This document shows, in pieces, positions 43,667 through 51,805 of a stretch of DNA of 64,000 nucleotides; position 1 is the stretch's first letter; each line of letters opens with the position of its first letter. Below the pieces are notes generated by a model, which did no database searches, had not been told where the DNA came from, and worked only from the letters and a program-made list of their open reading frames with translations. A program made the position numbers and the translations under genes. The DNA comes from Microbacterium sp. BR1 (lineage in GTDB: Bacteria > Actinomycetota > Actinomycetes > Actinomycetales > Microbacteriaceae), in assembly GCF_002812725.1 (NCBI RefSeq), contig NZ_NMUN01000005.1, forward strand, positions 248,001 to 312,000, given 5' to 3'.

Positions 43667-44231
43667 ATGAGCCAGACACTCGAATCCCAACTGCAGGCGC
43701 TGCTGGACGAGAACGCGATCGTGAAGGCGCTGACGCGTTACACGCGCGGAATCGACCGGCACGATGAGGCGCTCATCGAAAGCGCCTTCCACGCCGACGG
43801 GGTCGACCACCACGGCGACGGTATGCGCGGCCCTCAGGAACTCAGCACGTGGGGCAACGACCTGCACAGTACCCATACCCGCAGTCATCAGCACTTCCTC
43901 GCCAACCCGACGATCGAGTTGGATGGGGATCGTGCCCATTCGGAGGTGTACGTCCTCTTCGTGCTCTGGAAGCGCGACGAGCCCTCTGTCGACATCAGTG
44001 GAGGTCGCTACATCGATCGTTGGGAGAAGCGCGACGGCACCTGGGGCATCGTCGAACGTGTGGTCGTCGTCGACTGGACGGCCGAGGCACCTCAGGGCAC
44101 CGACACGAAGGGGACGCTGGCGTCATACGCCGGAGGATCGTGGGGCCCCGGGGATCCGTCCTACCTTCGCCCGTTGAGCTGGAACGCGGAGGCGAGCGCA
44201 GCGACGGCATTCGGGCGTCTCCTGCACCGCG
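43667..44231 (+). pseudogene. SnoaL/NTF2-family protein without a stop at its usual end
   Basis: The frame encodes a SnoaL-like (NTF2 fold) protein: LTRYTRGIDRHDEALIESAF, FHADGVDHHGDG, SHQHFLANPTIEL and YIDRWEKRDGTWGIVERVVV are clear. The family-like part ends near residue 175 (GDPSYLRPL). Instead of a stop, the frame runs on to 44986, 755 bp into the Old Yellow Enzyme gene in another frame, giving Arg/Pro-rich sequence. A frameshift shortly before the end is likely (the +1 frame has a TGA at 44175). The boundary given is that of the next gene. The ATG at 43667 is preferred to a GTG at 43658. Confidence 0.6.
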
Positions 44232-45335
44232 ATGCCTTACGTCGGCACGGCCGATTCCGCCGGGCTCTTCGACGGGCTCAGCATCCGATCGGTCGACCTC
44301 GCCAATCGCGTCGTCGTCTCGCCCATGTGCATGTACTCGGCGGGCACGGACGGAGTCCCCACTCCCTGGCACGACGTGCATCTCGGCTCCCGCGCGGTCG
44401 GTGGGGCGGGGCTCGTCTTCGTCGAGGCCACCGGGGTGTCGCCGGACGCGCGGATCACCCTGGGCGACCTCGGGTTGTGGAATCGGGCTCAGGAAGATGC
44501 GCATGCCCGACTGGCGGGCTTGATCTCGAGCCTCGGCTCGGTACCCGGCATCCAGCTCGCGCATGCCGGGCGCAAGGGCGGGCGCACACTGCCCTGGGAG
44601 GGCAACCTGCCCCTCTCTCCGGGCCAGTGGGGCGAGCGCCTCGCGCCGTCGGCCGTTCCGTTCAAGCCCGACTGGTCACCGCCGCGAGCGATGGATCGGA
44701 CGGACATGGATGCTGTGACGGAGCAGTTCCGTTCGGCGACGGAACGCGCCGCGCGCGCGGGATTCCGGGTGCTCGAACTGCACTTCGGTCACGGCTACCT
44801 CTTCCACCAGTTCCTCTCGCCGCTCGCCAACCACCGCGACGACGAGTACGGCGGCACACTCGAGAACCGCGCGCGGTTCCCGTTGCGGGTGATCGAAGCG
44901 GTCAGAGACGCCTGGCCTGCCGACCTGCCCCTCTTCGTCCGCCTGTCGGTGGTCGATTGGGCACCGGGTGGACTCGACATCGATGACAGCATCCAGATCG
45001 CCTCGTGGCTGAAGGATGCCGGCGTCGACCTGATCGACTGCTCGAGCGGCGCCGTCGTCCCCGGCGAGTCGATCCCCGAAGCGCCGATGTATCACGTCGA
45101 ATTCGCCCGCACGATCCGCCGATCCGCCGACGTTCTCACGAGTGCGGTCGGCAAGATCATCGCGGCCGACGAAGCGGATGGAGCGCTCCGGTCCGGGGCC
45201 GCCGACCTCGCGTTCATCGGGCGCGCCATGCTCAAGGACCCGTACTGGCCGAGACGCGCGGCGGACGCGCTCGGAGCAACGAACGAACTGCTGGTTCCGC
45301 TGCCCTATCGGCGTTCCACACAGCACCTTCCATAG
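44232..45335 (+). CDS. NADH:flavin oxidoreductase (Old Yellow Enzyme, YqjM-like)
   Basis: A 367-residue FMN-dependent TIM-barrel ene-reductase. VVSPMCMYSA carries the Cys and Tyr characteristic of thermophilic-like YqjM enzymes, ELHFGHGYLFHQFLSP the substrate-binding His pair, and LANHRDDEYGG, SSGAVVPGE and LAFIGRAMLKDPYW complete the fold. It reduces activated C=C bonds, in vivo substrate unknown. It follows a SnoaL-like gene and is divergent from an amino-acid-type transporter, suggesting a shared catabolic pathway. Confidence 0.9.
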   Translation: MPYVGTADSAGLFDGLSIRSVDLANRVVVSPMCMYSAGTDGVPTPWHDVHLGSRAVGGAGLVFVEATGVSPDARITLGDLGLWNRAQEDAHARLAGLISSLGSVPGIQLAHAGRKGGRTLPWEGNLPLSPGQWGERLAPSAVPFKPDWSPPRAMDRTDMDAVTEQFRSATERAARAGFRVLELHFGHGYLFHQFLSPLANHRDDEYGGTLENRARFPLRVIEAVRDAWPADLPLFVRLSVVDWAPGGLDIDDSIQIASWLKDAGVDLIDCSSGAVVPGESIPEAPMYHVEFARTIRRSADVLTSAVGKIIAADEADGALRSGAADLAFIGRAMLKDPYWPRRAADALGATNELLVPLPYRRSTQHLP

Positions 45336-45488
45336 GTCGGCGCTGCGTCCGAGAGCCGCTAAGCGCTGAAGCTCTTGCCCAGCCAGTAGGCCCGCTCGGC
45401 GCTGCGGCCGGCATGCGGGACGCGCTCGTCGCGCATCTGATGCGGAGAATCGGCGTCCTGGCGGAGATCGCATGCCGGCCAAGTCGTT

Positions 45489-45494
45489 CATAAT
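45489..45494 (+). promoter_or_regulatory. -10 element (leaderless start)
   Basis: CATAAT ends 7 nt before the ATG at 45502. Confidence 0.5.
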
Positions 45495-45501
45495 CGAACG
45501 C

Positions 45502-45771
45502 ATGTCATATTCCGTCGAACGCCGTTCCAATCCGTCTGCTTGGGCTGCCTTCTGGATCGCGTTGGCCGGCCTTGTGCTCATGCCCATCCCGCTGTTCATC
45601 GGCCTGATCCTGGGCGGTGGCCTCTCCATCGTCGCCGCGATTCTCGGTGTGATCGCTCTCTTGAAGGGACTGGCCCGCAGCGGCACGGGCATCGCGCCCG
45701 TGGTGTTCGCCGCGATCTTCATCGCGCTGACGTGGGGCGGCATCTCGATCGGCGGAGGCACGATCTGGTAG
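45502..45771 (+). CDS. small membrane protein (DUF4190-like)
   Basis: An 89-residue protein with three closely spaced hydrophobic segments (about 12-30, 34-52, 62-85), rich in Gly, Ile and Ala. The pattern SAWAAFWIALAGLVLMPIPL with a following IVAAILGVIALLKG resembles small DUF4190-like membrane proteins. Function unknown. An in-frame ATG at 45472 would only add ten residues; the inner ATG has the -10 spacing typical here. Confidence 0.7.
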   Translation: MSYSVERRSNPSAWAAFWIALAGLVLMPIPLFIGLILGGGLSIVAAILGVIALLKGLARSGTGIAPVVFAAIFIALTWGGISIGGGTIW

Positions 45772-45864
45772 GGCCTTCCACGAACTCCTCGACGCGCTCG
45801 ATCGCGCACGAGATCTGAATCCCTCCCCCTGCGGAATGACTCATCCCCGGTGCCCGGGTCACGG

Positions 45865-46731
45865 TCACGCGAGCTCGACAGATAGCCACAATTCACACGT
45901 AGCCGTGCTGAAGTCCTCGGCCCGGTCGAGGACCGCCACGATCGACGGGCCAGGTCGCAACCGCCACGGGTTCGAGGGGAACCAGTCGGTGGCGGTCGCT
46001 GCCCACGTGGATTGCAGCGCTGCCGGGTACTCGCCCGAGGTGCGGAAGACCGCCCACGTACCGTGCGGAACCTCGATGGCGTCGAGGCCCTCGGGTACCT
46101 GTGTCGCGTTGTCGACCGCGACGCCGTGCAGATATGTCAGGTCGGTGCCCTCGGTGTAGTCGGGGTCGACGTCGGCGCTCACCTGGAGCAGGCCCGCCGG
46201 CTCGCTGTTGCTCATTCCCTTGAGGCGAACGTGCTCGGCGGCCGGGATCGAGGCGATGTGCGCCTGGATGCGCGGATTGATGCCCGCGTGGATGAGCGGC
46301 ACACGGGCGGAATGGCCGATGAGCCGAAAAGCGGGCCGGTCTGCGATACGAGTGTCCATGGAGATGTTCCCTTCTACGGTCAGGCGGAACCTGAGTTGCG
46401 ATTGAATGCGAAGGGGGCCACCGTCGCGGCGCACGTCGGCTGGGCTCACCCCGTGCACGGCCCGGAACGCCCGAGCGAATGCCTCGGTCGAGCCGTAGCC
46501 GTAGCGCACCGCGATGCCCAGCAGGTCGCCGTCACCCACGAGCTCGGCCGCGGCGACCGACATCCGGCGTCGGCGGACGTATTCCGACAGCGGCATGCCG
46601 GCCAACGACGAGAACATCCGCCGTAGGTGGTACTCCGTCGTGCCGAGGCGTGTCGCCATGGCGGTGATGTCGAGCTCGTCATCGAGGTGTTCCTCGATGT
46701 GCTCGATGACCTGGTTGAGAGCTGCAATCAC
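45865..46731 (-). CDS. AraC-family regulator with GyrI-like effector domain
   Basis: A 288-residue regulator with two N-terminal AraC helix-turn-helix units (DITAMATRLGTTEYHLRRMF, DLLGIAVRYGYGSTEAFARAF) followed by a GyrI-like/Bacterial transcription activator effector domain (RLIGHSARVPLIH, GAVDN, GTWAVFRTSGEYPAALQSTW). This is the Rob/SoxS-GyrI layout of drug-sensing regulators. The target and ligand are unknown. It is divergent from a GNAT gene. Confidence 0.88.
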   Translation of the reverse strand: MIAALNQVIEHIEEHLDDELDITAMATRLGTTEYHLRRMFSSLAGMPLSEYVRRRRMSVAAAELVGDGDLLGIAVRYGYGSTEAFARAFRAVHGVSPADVRRDGGPLRIQSQLRFRLTVEGNISMDTRIADRPAFRLIGHSARVPLIHAGINPRIQAHIASIPAAEHVRLKGMSNSEPAGLLQVSADVDPDYTEGTDLTYLHGVAVDNATQVPEGLDAIEVPHGTWAVFRTSGEYPAALQSTWAATATDWFPSNPWRLRPGPSIVAVLDRAEDFSTATCELWLSVELA

Positions 46732-46848
46732 GGTTCTCCCCCTTCACCGTCCAGCCTGCTTGTCGATCCTCGTCGACACCCGATCTTTGCGGTCCGATTC
46801 GCTCGCGACGCCCCGCGCCTCTCCGCGAGATCCGGATAGGGTGCCTGG

Positions 46849-47352
46849 ATGGTACTCCTGCGACGCTGGGCGGAAGGCGACCTCGATCTGCTCCGACGAG
46901 GAAACGAACCCTCGATGAATGAGCACCTGGGCGGTCCCGAGCGTGATGAGGTGCTCATCGAGCGACATCACCGGTACTTGCGCCTGTGGCAACAGGGGTC
47001 TGCGCGGATGTTCGTGATCGTCGACGACGGATCTGTCGGCGGGATCGGATGGTGGGACATCACGTGGCGAGACGCGCCCATGTACGAGACGGGCTGGTTC
47101 GTGATCCCGCAAGCCCAGGGACGGGGCGTGGCGGCGTCGGCACTGGCGTCGACGATCGACGACGTGACCCGCCATGGCGACGGTCGACCTCTCGCCGCTT
47201 TCCCGGCGACGAGCAACGTCCCGTCGAACCGACTCTGTGAGCGTGCCGGCTTCCGACTCCGCGGCACCGAGGTCTGGCCGTTTCGGGGAACACAGCTCGA
47301 CGTGAACGCCTGGATCCTCGAATCGCGAGCAGACGACGGCCCGTCTGCGTAG
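46849..47352 (+). CDS. GNAT-family N-acetyltransferase
   Basis: A 167-residue GNAT. VLLRRWAEGDLDLLRRGNEP at the start, VGGIGWWDI, ETGWFVIPQAQGRGVAASAL (acetyl-CoA loop QGRGVA) and NVPSNRLCERAGF are the family motifs. The substrate is unknown. TAGGGT (46837-46842) lies 6 nt upstream of the ATG, consistent with leaderless initiation. Confidence 0.87.
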   Translation: MVLLRRWAEGDLDLLRRGNEPSMNEHLGGPERDEVLIERHHRYLRLWQQGSARMFVIVDDGSVGGIGWWDITWRDAPMYETGWFVIPQAQGRGVAASALASTIDDVTRHGDGRPLAAFPATSNVPSNRLCERAGFRLRGTEVWPFRGTQLDVNAWILESRADDGPSA

Positions 47353-47541
47353 CCCTCATCGTTAGCGGGGAGCGTGGCGCTCCGCTCCTGCCGCCTACGA
47401 TCTACGCGAAGTCAGCTGGACGTGGTGCAGCGCCGACAGATTCACTCGCCTGGGTAGCAACCGGACGCACTTGGGAGAAAGTGAGACGATCCGGCGCCTT
47501 TCTGTCATGCCTTATGTGAGTGACGATGACAGAGGGAGCTC

Positions 47542-48153
47542 ATGATGAAGGATTGGCTGCGGTCCGACCTCCAGTCGGCGGATCCCCTCGCGGGGAGCGA
47601 CGATGCGATGCTGGATGGTCCCGTGGGGCGAATGACCGCTGAGGCCCGGGAAGCGGCCACGGCGGATGCACGTGGGCGCAAACCGTGGTGGCGGCGGCGA
47701 CGGACGATGATTCCCCTCGGGATCGCCAGCGTCGTGGCGCTCACCGGAGCTGCCCTCGTGGTTCCCCTCAGTATGGGAATCAACGACACGTGGGTCGATC
47801 CTGATACAGAGATCCCGATCATCTACACCACCGATACCGGCGTCGATGTGCGCTGCCGCTTCGGCATCTACTTCGGAGACCCCGTCAACCGAACCGCTGC
47901 CGACGAGCAGCTCGCCGAGTTCGTCCAGAAGCACGACTGGACAGGAATCGGCCAGCGCATCTATGACGAAGCAATTGCCAATCCCTTCGTCCCCGGACCT
48001 GACGACGACTGGGAAGTCGACAACCAGGAGACCCGCGACAGCTTCTCCTTCTTTCGCGCAGTTGACTTGATTTGGGCCGAGATCCCTGCCGAGCTGCAGC
48101 AGGAAGGCCAGTTCGCCGGCGGAAGTTCGGACTGCACGGGACGGCTGCGTTGA
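47542..48153 (+). CDS. single-pass membrane protein upstream of a sigma factor
   Basis: A 203-residue protein with a cytoplasmic N-terminus of about 55 residues, a basic patch RRRR, one transmembrane helix (about 56-79) and an extracellular C-terminal domain with two cysteines (VRCRFGIYF and SSDCTGRL). Position, topology and the TGATG overlap with the sigma gene suggest an anti-sigma factor or sensor, but the zinc-binding H-x3-C-x2-C motif of classical anti-sigma factors is absent. I do not recognise a family. Confidence 0.7.
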   Translation: MMKDWLRSDLQSADPLAGSDDAMLDGPVGRMTAEAREAATADARGRKPWWRRRRTMIPLGIASVVALTGAALVVPLSMGINDTWVDPDTEIPIIYTTDTGVDVRCRFGIYFGDPVNRTAADEQLAEFVQKHDWTGIGQRIYDEAIANPFVPGPDDDWEVDNQETRDSFSFFRAVDLIWAEIPAELQQEGQFAGGSSDCTGRLR

Positions 48154-48795
48154 TGCGCCGGGCTCCTCTTCCTCAAGAACTTCGCGACTGGATCGAGGTC
48201 GTTGTCGACGACAACGCTGACGACGTCCTCCGCTACCTGAGAAGACGCGTCGCCGAACCCGAGGAGGCGGCGGACCTCTTGGGGCACGTCCTCCTCGCGC
48301 TGTGGCAGAACGGCTCACGGGTCCCCACGAGCGACACGGACGCGAGAATGTGGTGCTTCGGGATCGCACGCAATGTCCTCCGCGAGCACTTTCGGCATAC
48401 CGTGAAGCGCCTCGCTCTAGCCGACGAGTTGCGCGATCAACTGCGCGACACGACGCTGCATGGGAATGCGGCGGACACGACCGCCGAAGCGAGCATGCGC
48501 GCATCGGAGGTCAGAAAGGCCGTTGCGTCTCTCGACAGGCGATCCCGTGAAAACTTCGTAAAACGCTCGTCCAATTTTGGGAACGGCTTTTCAAGCAATC
48601 GCCGATGCTGCGCGCCTCCTCGCGATCAACGAATCCACCGCCCGAACGCGCTACGGTCGCGCGCTCCGGCGTCTCGAGAAAGCGCTTGACAGAGCATCCG
48701 CGCGCGTCGATGGTTCCTCGCTCTCGCCTCGCGCCAGATCTGACCGCCGGCGAGCCATGATGACGGAGTCAGCGGAGGAGAGTCCGACGAAATAG
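48153..48795 (+). pseudogene. ECF-type sigma factor, frameshifted
   Basis: The first frame gives sigma region 2 (EEAADLLGHVLLALWQ, MWCFGIARNVLREHFRH) down to SLDRRSRENF near 48555. The second half of sigma region 4 (AIADAARLLAINESTARTRY GRALRRLEKAL) follows in another frame to 48795, after about 40 bp that fit neither. One or two small indels between 48555 and 48595 separate the helix-turn-helix from the rest. The frame of the gene therefore yields a truncated protein without -35 recognition. It overlaps the upstream membrane-protein stop. Confidence 0.8.
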
Positions 48796-48821
48796 GTAGA
48801 CGCCAGTGAGAATCTAGAGCT

Positions 48822-49175
48822 ATGGAACTGTCTGCCATACAAGCTGCAGAGATGGAGCTTCTCAGTTCAGCATGTCGTCGCGATTCAATGCGGATGCGAG
48901 AACTGCTGCACCCGGACTTCGTCGAGATCGGTCGCTCGGGGCGTCGCTGGACGCGCGACGAGATCATCGCCACTCTCGCTGCCGAAGGTGATCGTGACGC
49001 GCCCGCCACTGACGAGTGGAGGTTCATCGAGCTCGCACCCGGGCTCGGCCTTGTCACCTATGTCATTCATGGCGCGAGCGGGGACAGCCGCCACTCGTCG
49101 ATTTGGAGGGTCGACGAGGGGCGATTACAGATGCGCTTTCATCAAGGCACCTTCGTCTCGGAGCGGGCGCAGTAG
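48822..49175 (+). CDS. DUF4440 (NTF2-like) family protein
   Basis: A 117-residue NTF2-like protein with AAEMELLSSACRRDSMRMRELL, LLHPDFVEIGRSGRRWTRDEII and RHSSIWRVDEGRLQMRFHQGT, the DUF4440 pattern. These are small ligand-binding or catalytic folds of varied function. It lies just after the broken sigma factor and is convergent with the MFS gene. Confidence 0.85.
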   Translation: MELSAIQAAEMELLSSACRRDSMRMRELLHPDFVEIGRSGRRWTRDEIIATLAAEGDRDAPATDEWRFIELAPGLGLVTYVIHGASGDSRHSSIWRVDEGRLQMRFHQGTFVSERAQ

Positions 49176-49199
49176 CTGCGTCTCCCCCGCCACTCCCGC

Positions 49200-50690
49200 T
49201 CATGCTTCTTGGCGAGTCGCCGAAACGGATGTGGCGGCGGCACGCGACCGTCGGTATCCCCACACGACGAGCCCCGCGGCGAGGAGCGTGAGGATGAGGC
49301 CACCGATCGTGGTTGCGGTCTCGAACTCGGCGTCCTGCGCGGGCGTCCAGCTGTCGGCGGCGACGCTGCCGGTGAAGATCGCCGCGAGCACGGTGCCGGC
49401 AACGGCGACGCCGATTCCGGTGGCGACTTCGGTGGCGGTGTCCACGAGCGAGGCACCTATCGTGGTGCGGTTGCTCGGCATCCCCTTCATGACGTTGGTG
49501 CCCGCGACGACACCGTTGAGGCGAATCCCGAACGCGACGAGCACGAGCGCCAGCGCGACCCACGGGTACCCGTAGTGACCGAGAACGGCGAAGATCGCCA
49601 AACCCGCCACGACAGCACCGGCGCTGAGCCACGCGACGTGGTCGAGACCGAGGCGGCGGACCATGGGACTGACGAACAGGCCACCGGCGAGCAGCACGAC
49701 CACCTGCGGCAGCATCCCGATCGCCGCCCAGAACGGCGACCACCCCCAGTCCAACTGCAGCTGCAGCGTGACATAGAAACCGATGCCCGCAGCCGCGAGG
49801 CCCGTGGCGGCTTTGTAGAGGAGGCCACTCGAGACCAGCGGCCGCGCCACGAGCTCGAGATCGAGAATCGGATGGCGGACCCTGCGAGCGCGCATCACGA
49901 AGAATGCTAGTGCGCCGAGGGAGGCCGCGAGGAGCACCCACGGCAGTGGCGCGGTGACACCTTCTTGCACGAACAACGTCGGCGCGGCGAGCAGAAGGAT
50001 CACCGCGACCGTACCCGCGAGAGCCCCCACGACATCGAGCGGGACTCGGTGCAGGTCGGTGGGGTCGTCAGCGGCGATACCCGCACGGATGCTGGTGCCA
50101 GCCAATATCGCAACGGGGACATTGACGAGAAGCAGCACCTGCCACGGCGCGAACGACAACACGAAGCCGCCGACCGCGGGGCCGATCGCGAGTCCGATGA
50201 GACCGACCGTCGAGATGAGGGTCGTGGCGCGCACGCGGGCCTCGTCGGAGCGGAACAGGCGGAACGCGAGAGCGAGTGAACCCGGGGTGGTCATCGCGGC
50301 GGCGACACCCATCACCGCTCGCACCGCGATCAACTGCTCGGCTGTCGCCACGAACGCCGTGGCGAGGCTCGCGAGACCGAGCAGCAGGAGTCCGATCAAC
50401 ATGATGCGTCGCCGTCCCACGCGGTCGGCGAGCGCACCGAAGAACAGCATCAGGCCACCGAACACGACGGAGTAGACACCCGTGACCCACTGCAGTCCCG
50501 TCGTGGAGGCCTGCAACTCCCGGCCGATGGTGGGCAGCGCGACATTGAGGATCGAGTTGTCGAGCATCTCGAACAGGAACACTGCCGAGAGGCCGAGCAG
50601 GGCCACCCAGGCCGGGCGCAGAGACTCTCGCGCAGAACCAGTCTGAGGGGTTGATGAGAAGGGTCCGTCACCGGACGGATGAGCAGCCAT
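49200..50690 (-). CDS. MFS drug exporter (DHA2, 14 helices)
   Basis: A 496-residue major-facilitator protein with 14 hydrophobic helices. MLDNSILNVALPTIGRELQA near residue 45, GALADRVGRRRIMLIGLLLL (motif A) and GPAVGGFV (motif C of antiporters) mark the DHA2 drug:proton family. The ATG at 50690 follows AAGGAG at good spacing. The 284 bp upstream (50691-50974) hold no gene and contain a short dyad AATGC-GGAT-GCATT near 50717. Confidence 0.9.
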   Translation of the reverse strand: MAAHPSGDGPFSSTPQTGSARESLRPAWVALLGLSAVFLFEMLDNSILNVALPTIGRELQASTTGLQWVTGVYSVVFGGLMLFFGALADRVGRRRIMLIGLLLLGLASLATAFVATAEQLIAVRAVMGVAAAMTTPGSLALAFRLFRSDEARVRATTLISTVGLIGLAIGPAVGGFVLSFAPWQVLLLVNVPVAILAGTSIRAGIAADDPTDLHRVPLDVVGALAGTVAVILLLAAPTLFVQEGVTAPLPWVLLAASLGALAFFVMRARRVRHPILDLELVARPLVSSGLLYKAATGLAAAGIGFYVTLQLQLDWGWSPFWAAIGMLPQVVVLLAGGLFVSPMVRRLGLDHVAWLSAGAVVAGLAIFAVLGHYGYPWVALALVLVAFGIRLNGVVAGTNVMKGMPSNRTTIGASLVDTATEVATGIGVAVAGTVLAAIFTGSVAADSWTPAQDAEFETATTIGGLILTLLAAGLVVWGYRRSRAAATSVSATRQEA

Positions 50691-50974
50691 GACACGTCTC
50701 CTTGTTGGCGTTGGCAAATGCGGATGCATTCCCTTTTCGAGCCACGGAGATCACGCCAGGATGGCTGACCCGTATGCTCTCGCCGCCAAGGACGTGTGCT
50801 GGAATCTGGGAGCTACTATGCGCCGATGCGGGAGAACTGTCAACCAGGGGTTGTCGGGGTCAAGCGGTGAGGTCGACCGCTCGGGACCTTCGGCCCTGGG
50901 GCAGACGCGACGAGCGGACTTGAATCGTTGCTCGGAGACGGCTGGCTGGGCCGTCGCTCAGATCGGGGGCATTC

Positions 50975-51805
50975 GTGAGAGCGTCGGACAGCAGGGAACC
51001 GGAAGCGATCGGCATCCACGCAGCGAGATATCGCATCGTCGCGTTGTCTCGCGGCCGCCGTGTGATGTCAGCGCTCATGCACGTTGCGAGCCGGCGCCGG
51101 CTCATCCTGGCCTTCACCGAGGCCGACGTGACCGAGCCGCGGCGGATGATTCGCGAGAGTCGGCGCGACACCGGCGAATCGGTCTCGCTCACGGCGTATG
51201 CCGCCGCGTGTCTGGCACGGGCGATCGCACAGCATCCAGCGCTCAACTCCGCACGTCATGGTCGCAAGCTGGTGCTGTGCGAAGACGTCAACGTGGTCTG
51301 TTACCTGGAACGGATGCATCAAGGTGAACCGACCGTCGGATTCCTGACCCTGCGCACCGCCGATCGGGCCTCGGTTCGCGAGCTCACTTCCCGGCTGCGC
51401 GCTGGGCAGGCTCACGGTGCCCCGGCTCCGCGAGTTCTGCGGCATCTGCCGGTGGCCCTGTTCAGACCCGCCGTGCGCTATCTCGCGCGGAATCCCCGGT
51501 TCCTCGCCGAGTCGGGTGTCATCGCGATCTCGAACGTCGGGGCCGGAAGCGGCGGCGTGCCCGGGTGGGGCTTCGCGCCGAGCGCGATGAGCGTCGAGGT
51601 GACGCTGGGCGGTATCGCCCGACGGCTCGTGCTCGTCGACGGCGAGGTGCGAGAGCGCGAACACATGTGCGTGACGGTCGCTCTCGACCACGACATCGTC
51701 GACGGAGCGGCCGCAGCGCGCTTCGTGCGGACCTTCGTCGACATGATCGCCTCCGGCGCTGCACTCGACGAGGTTTCGTATGCCACGACGAAGGACGAAC
51801 GATGA
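50975..51805 (+). CDS. stand-alone 2-oxoacid dehydrogenase E2-type acyltransferase domain
   Basis: A 276-residue protein with the E2 catalytic fold (chloramphenicol-acetyltransferase-like) but no lipoyl or subunit-binding domain. The late motif VALDHDIVDGAAAARFV holds the catalytic His and Asp of the HxxxDG box, and SVEVTLGGI and GFAPSAM match the family. Without a lipoyl arm it probably acts as an acyltransferase on its own or with another complex. GTG start at 50975. It overlaps the amidase by 4 bp. Confidence 0.8.
   Translation: MRASDSREPEAIGIHAARYRIVALSRGRRVMSALMHVASRRRLILAFTEADVTEPRRMIRESRRDTGESVSLTAYAAACLARAIAQHPALNSARHGRKLVLCEDVNVVCYLERMHQGEPTVGFLTLRTADRASVRELTSRLRAGQAHGAPAPRVLRHLPVALFRPAVRYLARNPRFLAESGVIAISNVGAGSGGVPGWGFAPSAMSVEVTLGGIARRLVLVDGEVREREHMCVTVALDHDIVDGAAAARFVRTFVDMIASGAALDEVSYATTKDER

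Noticed and set aside
44232..44986. Dual coding of the SnoaL-like frame over the Old Yellow Enzyme gene
   Set aside because: The extra sequence is Arg/Pro/Gly-rich shadow-frame sequence typical of high-GC DNA, without any recognisable domain.
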